Positions 1 to 11,375 of a stretch of DNA of 64,000 nucleotides are shown in pieces (position 1 is the stretch's first letter; every line of letters starts with the position of its first letter). The position numbers and the translations under genes are program-made. Under the pieces are notes generated by a model, which did no database searches, was not told where the DNA came from, and saw nothing but the letters and a program-made list of their open reading frames with translations. This DNA comes from Plenodomus lindquistii (taxonomy: Eukaryota > Ascomycota > Dothideomycetes > Pleosporales > Leptosphaeriaceae): the NCBI GenBank assembly GCA_025504975.1, contig JANUWI010000002.1, forward strand, positions 62,001-126,000, in the 5' to 3' direction.

Positions 1-906
1 ATGGTTGGGTTGGGTTGGCAGGCTGGCAGGCAACCACGACGAAGCCATCACCGCGGCGAGAGGCATGTGACGCACCTTGTCACCGGCTTTCTTCTTGTCG
101 TCGCCGGGCGGTCCGCCGCCAGCACTCGACTGCTGGTTACCCTGTGTGGTGTTAGCACATGTTATGGGCGGCCGTCGAGGGCGGCGAGCTCACCATGTCG
201 CGCGGTCAGGGTGGTGATATGCTCGCTGAAGAGTAGATGCTAGGTCAGAGGCGTGATCTGGTGCGGGCAGCGATGGGCAGGAGCGGCGGCGTCGTGTTTG
301 TAATGGATGTCGACGGTGGCCGCAGCGACGACGAGCTGCTGAGTTGGGCGCGAGGGCAAAGGCGGCCTAGCGTGCTGTGGCCGTGTGGCGTCACTGCCAG
401 CTCCCGCCTCACCTCTCCAACTCGCCCATACACCAACACACGACACACGACACCCGACACCCGACACAACCCATACACGCATAGACACGTCAGGCCCTGC
501 CCGATAGCCGCAAATTCCAACTGTACAGCTCTGCACTCACTCCGTCTTGCTGTTGTGCTCCCTTCACTGCCCCCCACGTGACAAGCACGTCCAGCCAGAC
601 TTCAAGTGGGACCCCCACCGGCGGACGGCTCTCCTCCCCAGTGCAACTCCCCACGCCAGCCACCAGGTACTCTTGACTCTCCAATACCACCACCACACCA
701 CACCACATCCCACCGCTCTGCAAGGTATACCAGCTCTTCGTGACGTCTCTTTCCAACGCCGCCCTCCCACCGCTTCTTATCCCCGTCCGACTTCCTGCCT
801 GGCCGAACCCCGCCTTTGTCGGCTGCATTCGAGCCTCAGGCTGACCTGACGCAGGTTACTCTAGTCCCTACCCAAGGTACTTGCTGCCTACCTGCCTCTG
901 TCCTCC

Positions 907-942
<36 letters not shown>
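1..942. other. Intergenic region upstream of the E2 gene
   Basis: No ORF here has a recognisable domain. The overlapping open frames on both strands are short and compositionally biased (CAC/ACA-rich). The last part is pyrimidine- and CA-rich and probably holds the promoter and 5' UTR of the ubiquitin-conjugating enzyme gene that starts at 943. Confidence 0.6.
908..941. repeat. (AC)17 microsatellite abutting a start codon
   Basis: Seventeen perfect AC dinucleotides end one base before the ATG at 943, so the repeat forms the end of the 5' leader of the E2 gene. It is read directly from the sequence. Confidence 0.95.
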
Positions 943-1778
943 ATGGCTTCGAATCGGGCGCGGCGTATCGCAAAGGAGCTTGCCGACATCAACGCCGACC
1001 GCCTCTCCCAAATCGTCGTCGAGCCTGCGGGCAATGGCGACGACCTCACACATCTCCGCGGCCAGTTCTTTGGCCCACCAGACACGCCATACGAGGGCGC
1101 CACATACTTTGTCGACATCAAGATTCCCACAGACTACCCATTCCGGCCGCCAAACATGAGGTTCGAGACCAAGATCTGGCACCCCAATGTCAGCTCGCAG
1201 ACGGTACGTTATGGCAACTGTTAAGTTACCACAACACAACTAATTCACCCAGGGCGCCATCTGCCTAGACACACTCTCTTCACAATGGTCGCCTGTCCTC
1301 ACCATCAAGAGCGCCCTCATCTCCCTACAATCGCTTCTTAGCACGCCCGAGCCCAAAGATCCACAAGACGCCGAAGTCGCCAGCATGCTGATTCGCAACC
1401 CCGCCGAGTTCGAACACAAGGCACGCGACTGGGCCGTCAAGCACGCCGGTGCACCCAAAAAGGAGATTGCAGAGGGCAGTGGAGGCGCGACTGCAGAGTC
1501 GATCCGAAAAAAGGCCCAGGTCTCGAAGCAGAATGAGGAGAAGGTCAAGATGGCAGCGTACGTAGTCTGCAAAGTTGACCAGGCCACTACTGACCCCTGA
1601 CAGATACAAGGGCTACAACAAGGACCTCGTCGATCGATTTGTTGCCATGGGTTTCGACGTCGAGGCCGTTGTGGAAAGCTTCGAGTATGTTGGCATCGAT
1701 AAAATGGGTGGTGAGGACTATGAGCTGGAGGAGGCTTACATGGGTGACATCACTGCCCGTCTATTTGGTGAAGCTTAG
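943..1778 (+). CDS. UBC1: Ubiquitin-conjugating enzyme E2 with C-terminal UBA domain (UBC1/E2-25K type)
   Basis: Three exons, 943-1203, 1253-1557 and 1604-1778, give 246 residues. The UBC fold covers about residues 1-150. It has the HPN motif at 80-82 and the catalytic cysteine C91 in GAICLDTLS, which is created across the first splice junction. After a Lys/Glu-rich linker (about 165-200) comes a UBA domain (about 205-246, with DLVDRFVAMGF). UBC core plus C-terminal UBA is diagnostic of yeast Ubc1 and human UBE2K, which extend ubiquitin chains in proteasomal and ER-associated degradation. Both introns have GTACGT donors and CAG acceptors. The start follows an AC repeat and sits in a good context (CACCATGG). 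The length fits the family. The gene is apparently intact; the assignment is strong. Confidence 0.95.
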
Positions 1779-2138
1779 CGGAAATCGATATCAGATTGCT
1801 TGAGAGTACGACTGCGAAGCCACTATACCCATTCATACCATGATGCTTTGTAGGGGGCGCAAGGATCCCATTATTTCATACTGCATACGAGAGTTTACGG
1901 ATATCACAAGTAGAGGCGTCAGGGTCACTGGGATGCGTTTCGGCGCAGGCGTACATATGGTTCTTACATACAGTGAGGATGGTTGTGAAAGCGAATGGAT
2001 CAATGCATTATATTCTCCCACAACGATGCTACTAAATATATACTGTAGAAGGTTGTAGATTGGTCGCTGGACACTGTACAAGTAATGCGCGAAATATGCT
2101 CAAACCAGATGGATGGGGTGACGACGTGTCGCTGACGC
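1779..2138. other. Convergent 3' intergenic spacer
   Basis: This spacer lies between the converging 3' ends of the E2 gene and the next minus-strand gene. I see no convincing coding or RNA feature; it probably holds both 3' UTRs. Confidence 0.5.
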
Positions 2139-3110
2139 TTAAGCAATAGCAGCAGAGACAGCGACAGTGACACGAGCGGTAGCGCTCTTTCCAACACCGC
2201 CGGTGACGAAGTTGATGGGCGCCTCGCCAAATACGGTCGAAGGGTTGGGCAGGTCAATGTTCTGCTGAACCTTGATAGAGGTGTAGTCTGTTTTATCGTT
2301 AGTCCCTCGGAAAAAAAAAAATTCCCATCATAAACAGGAGGTTGAAGGAAGGAGAAGGATGAACATACAAGGCTCCATGTCATAGCTGAATCCAGGAGTG
2401 CACTCTTTGACAACAGGCTTCTCGGGAGTAGCATCGTACTTGCAGGAGCTGACTATGCCCTTGCTACCGGGGTAGCTGGTAGAGGTGAAGTTTGCATAGA
2501 CCTGGTGGGCTTTCCAGCCGTTGGACGCCCACTGCTGGTCGACAACAATATCCCAGGTTCCTTCGTCAAAGTCGCGTGTGGCAAGAGGAGCAGGAGCAGG
2601 AGCAGAAGACTTGACCTCGACGATGCCGTGAGCGGAAGAGCTCTTGCCGACGAGGCTGGTGACGAATTCAAACGACTTTTCTCCGTAGAAGGTGGTCGGG
2701 GTGGGGAGGTCGACGTTTTGCGCAATGTAGAGAGCTACAGGGTATAAGGTGTTAGCCTTTTCTCTTTTCGTTGTTGTTTTTTTTTCTTCTCCCAAAATCC
2801 TTGGAAAGACGGGAAGGGGGAAGAACATACTGGTACCGGCCAAGGTAGCGTTGAGACCAGGATCACACTCAAAGGTCTCGGGTTGGTTGGGAATGTCGTT
2901 GAACGCGCAGCTCTTTACTATGCCGGCTGGGTAGGTGGGCGATGTGAAGTTTGCGTGGACTTGGTACCCGTTGAAGCCGCTGGACGCCCATTGCTGGTTG
3001 ATGGTTACGTTCCATGAGCCTTCGCTGGCGGCGCGTGCGGCGACAGGGGCGGGAGCAGCGGCGCTGAGGGCTGCGGCGGAGGCGCCGAGGAAGAGGGAGG
3101 TGAATTGCAT
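2139..3110 (-). CDS. Secreted protein with two tandem copies of an unrecognised ~105-residue domain
   Basis: Exons on the minus strand are 3110-2831, 2734-2369 and 2287-2139, giving 264 residues. An Ala-rich signal peptide (about 1-20) is followed by two homologous domains, about 30-135 and 158-264. Both contain G(S/T)W-x(4)-QQWAS, a QVxANFTS segment, two cysteines (SC... and ...EC) probably forming a disulfide, then QNxDLPxP and an F/FGE...FVT strand-like block ending in GKS. Each copy has an intron at the equivalent place, between the second cysteine and the QN motif, so the duplication included the intron. N-glycosylation sequons (NFT) are present in both. I do not recognise the family; it is a candidate secreted or effector-like protein. 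The start is chosen from the signal peptide. Confidence 0.8.
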
Positions 3111-6100
3111 GGTGGTGGTGGTGGTGGTGGTTGAGGTTTAGGGGAGGAGGTTGTTGGATGAGCGAGTGAGTGTGTGAGTAGGTAATTAAAGCAGAGAGAA
3201 AGGGCAAAGAGTTATATAGGTGATCAACCCATCCAGCATGATGCGTGATAGCATATAGAAATAGAAATTACCCCGTATGTAAGTCATTGTTATTCGGCTT
3301 CTCCACCACCATCTTCCCATCGCATGTCATGCCCGTGAGGGATCGTATAGTGTACCCACTAGGAACATTCCACGGTCCACCCCGGTCCCGCTGTTTTCCT
3401 CGTGTTGAGCAAAGTGCACGTCACGGTACGAGCCTCGCCGTTGTAACCGTCGCGCCTGGTGCCATTCGCAAACCTTACCTATAGTACTGCGAGGCTGAAC
3501 AGCATGCGAACAACAAGACACAAAGCTTCGTATACGCGACGATCAACATGACGAGGGCGAGTAGGAAGGCATGGATCTGGCAGGAGAACATTGAATACGA
3601 ATAACCACCGAGGTTCATCAATTGTTCTAAAATTAGAAACAAAAAACATCGATGTTTCTTTGCGCAGGGGATGCGGGCATGCATGGTGAGATTTTCTCCT
3701 GGACGGGGGATCGCATTGAACGGGCCTGCAGGGATGTCATTGGGGAGTTGATCACTCATCAGGAAAACAAACACACCACCACCCTCCGTCCAGGAAACAA
3801 CTTGTTTCCCTTCGCTGTTCGGAGGAAGCAACGTCATGCTCGTATTTGTGTCGTGTCTGAATACTTTACAGTGGCACTCTACTCCACATGTCAATTCATG
3901 CATTGCACCATTACAGCATCGATTCTTCGTATTCCGGCCTGTCGTTTCCCCATCAGGGCGAAGCCTTGCCAGGGCGCATATCATCAGCCTTGTTTGCTTG
4001 AGAACTAAATTAGCGACGCGGTGGCTGGTGCCACTACCGGGTGGCGCCGGCGGAACTAATAAACGAGAAGGAGCGATGGAATGTGCCGGTTATAGAACAC
4101 GAGATCACGTGGACTGAGGTCGTAATTGACTCGTCCACGGGTACCATTGAAGGCCATACACCACTGCATGGTAACTTCAAAATCAAGGAGAGTGTTTTGA
4201 AAAACGAGCCAGAAAAAGCGCGCATTAACCGTGGCCCGGACAAGAGGACTCATGGCAATTGCCGCGCCGTAAACTCCAGGTCTTGATTGTAACGAAGTAG
4301 AGATTCGGGTGGCCGGTTTGTATAAGCAACCTGCTATCCCAAGAGCCTTACGTCTCGATGGAGAACACCGAGTAGTGACCAGTTGCCATTCACCGAGTGT
4401 AGTCCGCATGCATGCTGTGGATTCGCTGGGCCGGCATATGTTCAACGCAATTGGGTAAAGATCTTTTTTACTGATGCGCTTCAAAGCAGGTATCATGATT
4501 TGAAAATTACCAGGCTGCTTGGTGGACGCGCAGAGTAACGATCTCCTTTGGAAGGTAGCGATCATCATACTTTTCGCCTTCGTGTTCGACCACCCTGCCG
4601 TCTATACACAACTGCCATCATCATCTGCGTAGTCTCTCGGTCGAACAGAGTATGAGATGGCCAGCGGGTCGTTTTAGATGCCAGACTGGTGCATGGGAAT
4701 CCTTGGCATGATATTGGGCAGGTATCGAATCGTGTTGCTGTAGCCGACAATCCTCAAAAGCCTGAGAACTGATGATGTTATACAAAGCAGTTTTGCAGAA
4801 TTGTATCGTTGATCGTCCACAGGGCTCTGAAAGTGACTGTGCATTGTATGGTCAATCGGCGCCGACCATATCGAATGGTGTCGTTGATGAGAAAATGGAA
4901 ACATTCGTCGGTAGGGTCACCAAAAGGCACTCTTTCACTCAATCCCATCATTTGTTCACTTGGTTGACACATTGTAGACGTCCAAGCTGTCTTGGCCTTT
5001 AGCCTAAGCCTATATACTAAAATAAAAGCTATAAAAGCAGGGTAGGCGCGCCAGAAGATATTAAAAGCCCCTAATAACACAAAGATACAGTTTGTGGGTG
5101 CGTTTAAGTAAAACGTTTAGCCTTTTTTTTTTAGAACATTTAGAGAAGTGCAGACTTCCCGTTTACCACGATCACTAGGCCAGTTCAGACTAGCCATATC
5201 TAGTTCAGACTTGCTTTCAGATACCATCAGGGAAGTGCAAACTCGCCGTCACAAGTAGTAATATACAAGGATCTTCATTCACAAAGCTCATTGCAATTCT
5301 CCAATGTTCATTGTTGTGAGCTTTTCATCAGTTTAAATGCTTGCGTCCAATATTAACACGTCGTACACATCTGTGATCACATGTTGCGCTATCAGCAATG
5401 TTAGGATGGGCAGAGTCTGGGCTTTTCGACCCTCCCGAACCGGCTTCCACAGTCTGGTTTCCACAAACTCCACAATCAGCAATATGAGTAGGTGGTGAAC
5501 GTTGGGGCTGCACATCATCTAGCCCGTGTGCATCTCGAGATCCCCTCATGGATTGAATCCCGCTAGGCAGTGCCACATTGGATATGTAGAGCTCGATAGC
5601 GGCGGACTGTTCAGATGTGTGGTTGCTTTGGACTGACCCTGCGATGAAATGTGCAGCCAACACGTCATCACCAGTGTGATCAGCTATGAACGAGCCCGTA
5701 ACCATCGAGTCCACGCCTCACCGCATGAGCAGAAACATTCGATTCACGAAACAGCGGGAAGAAAACATATGGATATTGAATTCCAAGGGTAAGTCTTTGA
5801 CTTGTAGGGTCTAAACCTTCTGTCCAAGCACCATTACGAAGCCTCTAACATACTGCAATAGCTGTAGGTACCAAATTGTGTTCTAGAAAATGGGTAACTC
5901 GTTGTATACAAGCTCCTTCGTAACGTCGGCCATGACTCTGCTTGAAAAATTAACCTAAGGGAAGCGGGAAGCGAGAAGCATAATCCTAGACCCTGATCTA
6001 CTACCATTTCACGCCTCTCTTTGCTTACGTCCGCGGTATGCAAACTTGCGTGTGCCAAACCATCCTCTGCACGCTATACGTACTACTCCATTCTTAAAAG

Positions 6101-6506
6101 CGATGAGTTCTCGACGCAGTATGCACGATGTGCCATGTTTTGAATTGAAAGAGAACTGTAGACGCAGGTTGTACTTGTCATCAGGTCTTCGCGTGAGGAT
6201 GATGAATACACGTGAGACGGAACGGTCAAAAGTCACGTACCGGTAAACAAGGTGCTTTGCAAAATTAGGTCAACAGGCAAGGTTAGGGCCATGTATGATT
6301 CCATTCAGTCGCGGGGGTTTGAAACTAGCTCTTTGTATTTCATGTCATTTGCTGAAACTGTCTGCGACGCGACGGTAGCAGAATCGAAGAAATTCTGCGC
6401 GACCAACAATACACTCTCTTGGGTTTTCCCGTGCCCGCATCATCCTCCTCCCTGGAGAAAATTCCACCACCAAGGAACCTTCACGACGTCCACGTCGTTG
6501 CCACAC
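3111..6506. other. Gene-poor region, partly AT-rich
   Basis: Several minus-strand open frames (3475-3984, 169 codons; 4056-4568, 170 codons; 5328-5714, 128 codons) have no recognisable domain, signal peptide or splice structure, so I do not call them genes. About 4985-5130 is strikingly TA-rich, with tracts such as CTATAAAAGC, and could be a mutated repeat relic. Upstream of 3110 the sequence has CAC/GTG-rich leader sequence. Confidence 0.4.
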
Positions 6507-6758
6507 CTATCGCAGATAACATTTACACTCGCACGATTCAGAATTCGGCCCATTGTCATCAGAAACCATGACGAACGCCGCATCATTGCTACCTGCCCGT
6601 TGGCAAGCCCGGAAGCAGTCGTATTGGCCGCAGAGGTTCTTGTCAGGGCAGTTGTTCCAGGGTGCGACGCTGATGGTTTGGTAGACGCAGCTTAGATGAC
6701 CTGTCAAGGCATTGGATAGGCCGACGGTGGCGAGGATGATGGAGAACGTGAGCTTCAT
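6507..6758 (-). CDS. Small secreted cysteine-rich protein (effector-like)
   Basis: A single exon encodes 83 residues. The frame is open further upstream, but the start at 6758 is chosen because MKLTFSIILATVGLSNA is a typical signal peptide (cleavage near residue 17-19), whereas the upstream extension is low-complexity. The mature part of about 64 residues has eight cysteines at 24, 37, 43, 48, 52, 76, 78 and 80, the last three in a CECKC motif, enough for four disulfides. Size, secretion signal and cysteine content are those of fungal small secreted effector or antimicrobial-type proteins, but I do not recognise a family. It stands alone in gene-poor DNA, a common setting for such genes. Confidence 0.75.
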   Translation of the reverse strand: MKLTFSIILATVGLSNALTGHLSCVYQTISVAPWNNCPDKNLCGQYDCFRACQRAGSNDAAFVMVSDDNGPNSESCECKCYLR

Positions 6759-7777
6759 GGTGTGTGGATGATGTCTTGTTCGTCTTGTGGAGTTTGCTTT
6801 GTTGGGTGGATTAAATTTGGTGGTTTCGGTAGCAGCGTGAGAATGGGTTGGGGTGTTGTCCGGCTGGGAACTCGTAGGACGAACGGGTGTAAGATTGTTG
6901 ATCGGATCGTGGTGTAGTGCATAGAAGGCCAACGAGATTTATATACCTATGTAATCCCTTATCTCCAACACTCAGTAAGCTCTAACGACGGAATCGTACA
7001 AGTAGAGCCGACCTTGTACCCACTTTACACGTATCCGTTGTTTATATGCAGTATAGGAAAAGCCTAATCGGACCGGGTAAGATTAGATGTCAGCTCGGAT
7101 ACGCGCGTTTACGAAACGGCTAAGAGTAAGTTATGGAAGGTGTGGCGGAAAGGGTAAGAAATGATATGCTACTACATCTTCCTGTGGTTTCATGTTGCGT
7201 GGGTGACGCAATTGCACTCGAGAAGTAGGGATAGAGCGGAATGAAGCGCAATGTCGGCTATTTTCTGTAAGTTACATATTCCAGCGATTGTAGGGACAAA
7301 GAAGGCGGAGTTGAGCGTCAACCAGCGACTTCTCTCGGATCAACGACTTGTTGAATGTTGCTTGGCGTGTGGACATGGTGGCACTGTTCACCGCTCTCGA
7401 GCCCAACGCTCTGGAAAAGGGATGGAATGGGATAAAGGCATGCTAAACCAACGTGGTCGCCATTAATGGCACTATCTTGCCATATTCATCAAGTACGGGA
7501 CTCAGCTTACGTGGGATTTGGCGCACATCTTTCTTGTCAGAATTTATGAATGCTCAAAAGCCCAGGAGAAACATCCTTGACGCACGCTTCTTCTACAGCA
7601 TTGAGCAAAACAGAGTAGTGCATAATTACATCAACATCATCAGCGTGATGCCATGTACCGACGATAAAAGCGAACTCACAGGTAAGGACAAAGGGTTCAG
7701 TTGATGTTGACCTTCTATGCTTCTATGTCTGAGTCGCCAATTCTGCACTCGTTGAAAGACGAAAAGTCTCAACTATT
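6759..7777. other. Intergenic region
   Basis: No supported gene. The first ~200 bases probably contain the promoter of the small secreted protein. The plus-strand open frames at 7251-7704 lack domains. Confidence 0.45.
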
Positions 7778-8778
7778 CTAAAAGAAGCAAAAAACATTGG
7801 ACGAGAAGTCTTCACATCTCCGATATCGTTGACCATTTGCAATATTCATTATGTTTCTAATCATGTTAGCATATGCAAGAGAAAAGCGATTGCGGCCTAC
7901 ACTCACATCCGGCAGCCTAGAGGCGGTATGTGAGCCCCACGTCGTGATGGTCCTTAGTCCCGCTTGGTATCTCCGTCTGCATCTTGGAAGCCTGTAGCTG
8001 GAGCGAGAGAGCTGGGAACCGGGCTCTCGGTTTTTCCCAAAACCTGCCCGTCTCCACGAAGTTCGCAGTCCGCACCGCCACTCGGTGAAGGGCGAGGTGA
8101 GGGCGGGGGTGAAGGCGGGGGTGAAGGTGTCATTGGCCTGACACAAGACTCGGCCAGTCTGATAAGCTTGTGCTCTACGATGAGCTCGAGGGCTAGGCTC
8201 TTGCCGAACGCGGCGCAGAGGTTCTTCTTGGAGAGGCCGGCCCACGCCTCGTACTGCTTTGGGTCAATATAGTCCATCTGGCAAGTAAGAGCACTCTGAC
8301 CTCATATTGCTTGGGTTCCATCCGCACGGGATGGAGAGTGTTGCGTGGTACGGAGTTGACCATCTGACAGGCCTTTTGAGCGGCCTGGGCTTGAATGCCA
8401 AACCGGTCCAGGATTGACTAGTGGAATCTTATGCCAGCGGCCTTGGGGTCTTGGACGGCTAGAGCAGCGATTGCTTCCATCTTCCAATCGCTGCAGAAGA
8501 AGTTGGGTGTAAGTCTGGGTGTCGATTGTGGGGTAGTGATACGAATTTATTCTCTGGGCAGGAGCAACGCGCCAGCGCGAAGCCTTCTGAAGGTGAAGGT
8601 GATACACGAAAACTTCACCATTGAAGACCATTCTGCAGGTCCAAACGGCGCGTATTACTGGTAAGCGATCTTTGTAGTGAGGAGCAGGAGGAGAAGTTGA
8701 TCCCCTGAAACCGATGGGGTCGGGAGATCGTTCATGCAATGTACACCCGAAGCAAACACATTCTATGTTGAGCACCAA
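7778..8778 (-). other. Possible unrecognised or decayed gene on the minus strand
   Basis: On the minus strand, coding-like stretches occur in different frames: one at about 8640-8475 (VFVYHLHLQKASRW...), one with MEAIAALAVQDPKAAG at about 8480, and one at 8277-7954 (MDYIDPKQYEAWAGLSKKNL). A well-formed intron signature (GTGAGT donor, GCTAAC branch site, TTAG acceptor) lies at about 7913-7864. The pieces do not join into one uninterrupted model by eye, so this is either a multi-exon orphan gene or a pseudogene. A Pro/Ser repeat (PSPPPSPPPSP) comes from the 12-bp minisatellite at 8084-8129. Confidence 0.3.
8084..8129. repeat. 12-bp G-rich minisatellite
   Basis: Three to four imperfect copies of GGTGAAGGCGGG lie in tandem. 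They encode PSPP-type repeats on the minus strand. Confidence 0.8.
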
Positions 8779-9524
8779 TCATCAGTTCAGAATCCTGGTT
8801 CATTCGATTTCATTAGACTCAAGAATGCAACCTACTGTTCTCCACTCAACCTTGCGGTCAATCGAACAAGTAGATCAACCACCCATCAACTAACGCACGA
8901 TGTCCACATAATCTTGAATCCGCATGATACAACCTTGGAAGACGCACCCAGGATACCATCGAGTCATTTCTGTGCCGACCATGTGCTGTCATGATGGTGT
9001 ATGGAGGTATTCGATATGAAGATTTACTACTTTGTCACGATTTTACGGTAGCCAGGCATAAGACAATGGTACAGTGCGCATTGGTCAATTGCAGAGCGTA
9101 TAAAGAAGAGCACGAATTGGAGAGTGTAAAGAAGAGAGCACAAGTTCGAGATCAAAGGGACTTGAGATGAGGCTCAGTGTCACTGCGACCGCTGATTCGT
9201 TGGTTGTGGACATCGCCCGTCTCACTAATCAGTAGCGCGTAGTGAAGTGAATGTGCCTACTGACTCCCAACTAATGTCTGGCCAAGCAAATAAATCGGCA
9301 AACTATAAGCGACTGGAATCAGTGTTACTCAGCTGGCGTGAAAGTGAGACGTGAGCGCCGGGATGCAAATGTACTAGCTCAGGGTTGACAAGAAGGGAAG
9401 GCACGCGATGACACGTGACATGGCCTGGCGCTTCTGGGAGGCTCTAAAGAGTTCACCTCGCTCGCTCGCACGCAAATTTTTTCGCTACACCAAAATCCTC
9501 ACTCTCCATTCGCCGAGTACCACA
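8779..9524. other. Intergenic region upstream of the zinc-knuckle gene
   Basis: No convincing coding region. It includes the probable promoter of the gene starting at 9525. Confidence 0.45.
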
Positions 9525-10641
9525 ATGGCGAACGATCCTTGGGGTCACAACGAGCGCTCGGGGCGCTCACCTGCTCCCGGCCGTGAAGGCCACCGCAACT
9601 TCAGTGACGCCGAGTCCGGTAAGTAGATGCTTCACTTGAGTCAAAACCCTCACCAACGCCATGTAGAGCTCAACGGCGGCGGTCGCAGCTCAAGCCGCGC
9701 TACCAGCGGCTATGGCCAGCCTAGTTACCCGGTCCACCAGCCAAGTTACCCAATTCCTCAGCCAAGTTACCCCTACCCCCAGCCAAGTTACCCCTTCCCT
9801 CAGCCAAGTGGCTACTGCCAGTATCCTGCCTTCTTCCCGGTGCCCGTCCCATACATGGGACCACCCGCCCAGCCAAGACACCACCAGGCACGCAATGCCT
9901 CGCCAGCCAAGGAGAAGAATGCGAGAGCCGAGTTGCGCTTCGCGCCTGCGCGGTACATGCCGCCGCGCGACCCGCTCACTCCGAGTGGCGGGAAGAAGCA
10001 GTTTGGTGTGACTCAGCACCAAGAGAAGTGTCCTCTTTGTGGGCTGGCCTGGTACCGGCACAGGACCAGGTTCATCAAGGACTGCCGAGGCCAGTGTCGG
10101 CACTGCGGCACTTCCGAGCACCTGGGCAAGGTAAGACATTACTTCACCTTCTCGTAGCATCATTTTGACTGACTTGAACCAGCCATGTTCCAAGCTCTAT
10201 GCCACCTACCGGTGGTGGAAGGACACCTTCAATGGTGACCCGCCACTCCATGTGGCGATTCGGCCAAGCCCAGAGGAGGAGGAAATCCTGAAGCAGTACA
10301 ACTGCATGGACGAGAAAGGTGACTGGCAGCCCAAGGAGGCATGGCGGGTGCCTAGGGAGTCCAAGAAGGAGAGCCAAGTCACACCTCAGGCGGCTGAGGC
10401 CAAGGTGTCGGATGACAGCGCCGAGCTGGCCAAGCTGAAGGCTAGGGTGGCGGAGTTAGAGGCCGAGAACAAGAGGCTGGAGGAGGACATGGAGGCCAAG
10501 AAGAAGGACGCCAAGATCTTTGGTGCTCTCCAGGTCTTCGGGCTCTGCACAGGAGATGGCATCAAGGACATCGAGCTCCGAGAGGCTTTGGAGGGCGCCA
10601 TTACCCAGGCGGTTTTGGATGGGAAGGAGGCGCTGTGTTAG
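9525..10641 (+). CDS. Zinc-knuckle protein with Gln-Pro-Ser-Tyr repeats and C-terminal coiled coil
   Basis: Three exons, 9525-9618, 9667-10130 and 10183-10641, give 338 residues. The N-terminal part holds four to five QPSYP-x-P repeats (about 48-80). Around residues 155-190 there is a CPLC motif and then CRHCGTSEHLGKPC, an exact CX2CX4HX4C zinc knuckle whose last cysteine is supplied by exon 3, so the 52-bp intron splits the knuckle. A WW-containing segment follows, then an Ala/Glu/Lys coiled coil (about 245-290). Zinc knuckles bind single-stranded nucleic acid or proteins and are found in retroelement Gag and in RNA-binding proteins; no Gag or Pol sequence is visible nearby, so I infer a host gene. 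The start is the first ATG with splice-compatible reading. The exact family is unrecognised. Confidence 0.75.
9715..9810 (+). repeat. In-frame minisatellite encoding QPSYP repeats
   Basis: Tandem copies based on CAGCCAAGTTACCC, spaced 15-24 bases apart, lie within the zinc-knuckle gene and encode the QPSYP motif. Confidence 0.85.
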
Positions 10642-11230
10642 GGTGCATACCAAGTGACTACTTGTGGCTCAAGAAGTGTATACTTCTAGCATGGGCAGTT
10701 TATACTTCTTATCTCGCATGATAAGTTTATACTTTTCATGGCTTAGGACTCTACATGTAATCCAAAGGACTTTTCAAAACGTTGTGACTTGTGCAAGGAT
10801 CAAACCTCCATCCTGTGACTGACATTTGCATTGACTCCACCTCCATCTTGTCACTGGATATGCATGCACTTGTCACCCCGTCTTTAGCCTGTATCTCAAA
10901 GTGGAATATCACAGGTGTTTTCAATCAGTGTCTCATTACATGCCTTGAATCGATGGTATGGTCAGCCAGATTGATGGTCATGTCCAACACGTAGAGTCCG
11001 AGTCACGCCGCATTCAGCACCAGCATAGACCAGGACGGACGGCATCAGATGGAGCTTGACGCACAACGCAAAGCAGCCAAAGACTTAGGCAGTCAGTTGT
11101 GCCATATACAAGGCGTGAAAACACATCAAGGTAACGTGAAGTCAAGCACACCGCCCAGGGTCTGCGCAAGGCCAGAAAGGGCTTGCTGGCTGCGTAAAAA
11201 CAGGAGCTTGATTGCTTCACGCTGACAGAA

Positions 11231-11375
11231 GTAGTGTATACTTCACGCTGATAAGGGAGGCTTATATTTCACACTGAAATGAGAGGCGTGTACTCTATGC
11301 TAATACAAGGGGTGTAAACTTCAGTGTGATATAAGAGGTGTGTACTTCACGGTGACACAGGGGTTTATAGTTTAC
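11231..11375. repeat. Degenerate ~25-bp minisatellite (GTGTATACTTCAC-type)
   Basis: About six diverged units of roughly 25 bp with the core GTGTA(t/a)ACTTCAC(g)CTGATA begin near 11237, 11263, 11288, 11314, 11340 and 11364. Related TATACTT words recur at 10679, 10701 and 10728, on the other side of a ~500-bp gap. Confidence 0.6.

Noticed and set aside
868..1239. Frames with long His-Thr or Val-Cys runs around 900-950
   Set aside because: They are translations of the AC microsatellite and overlap the real E2 gene.
3475..3984. 169-codon minus-strand frame
   Set aside because: No domain, no signal peptide and no splice context; length is possible by chance.
4056..4568. 170-codon minus-strand frame
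   Set aside because: No recognisable motif and no neighbouring regulatory or splice features.
9525..10641. Retrotransposon Gag
   Set aside because: It has a zinc knuckle and coiled coil, but two spliceosomal introns and no protease, reverse transcriptase or LTRs nearby.
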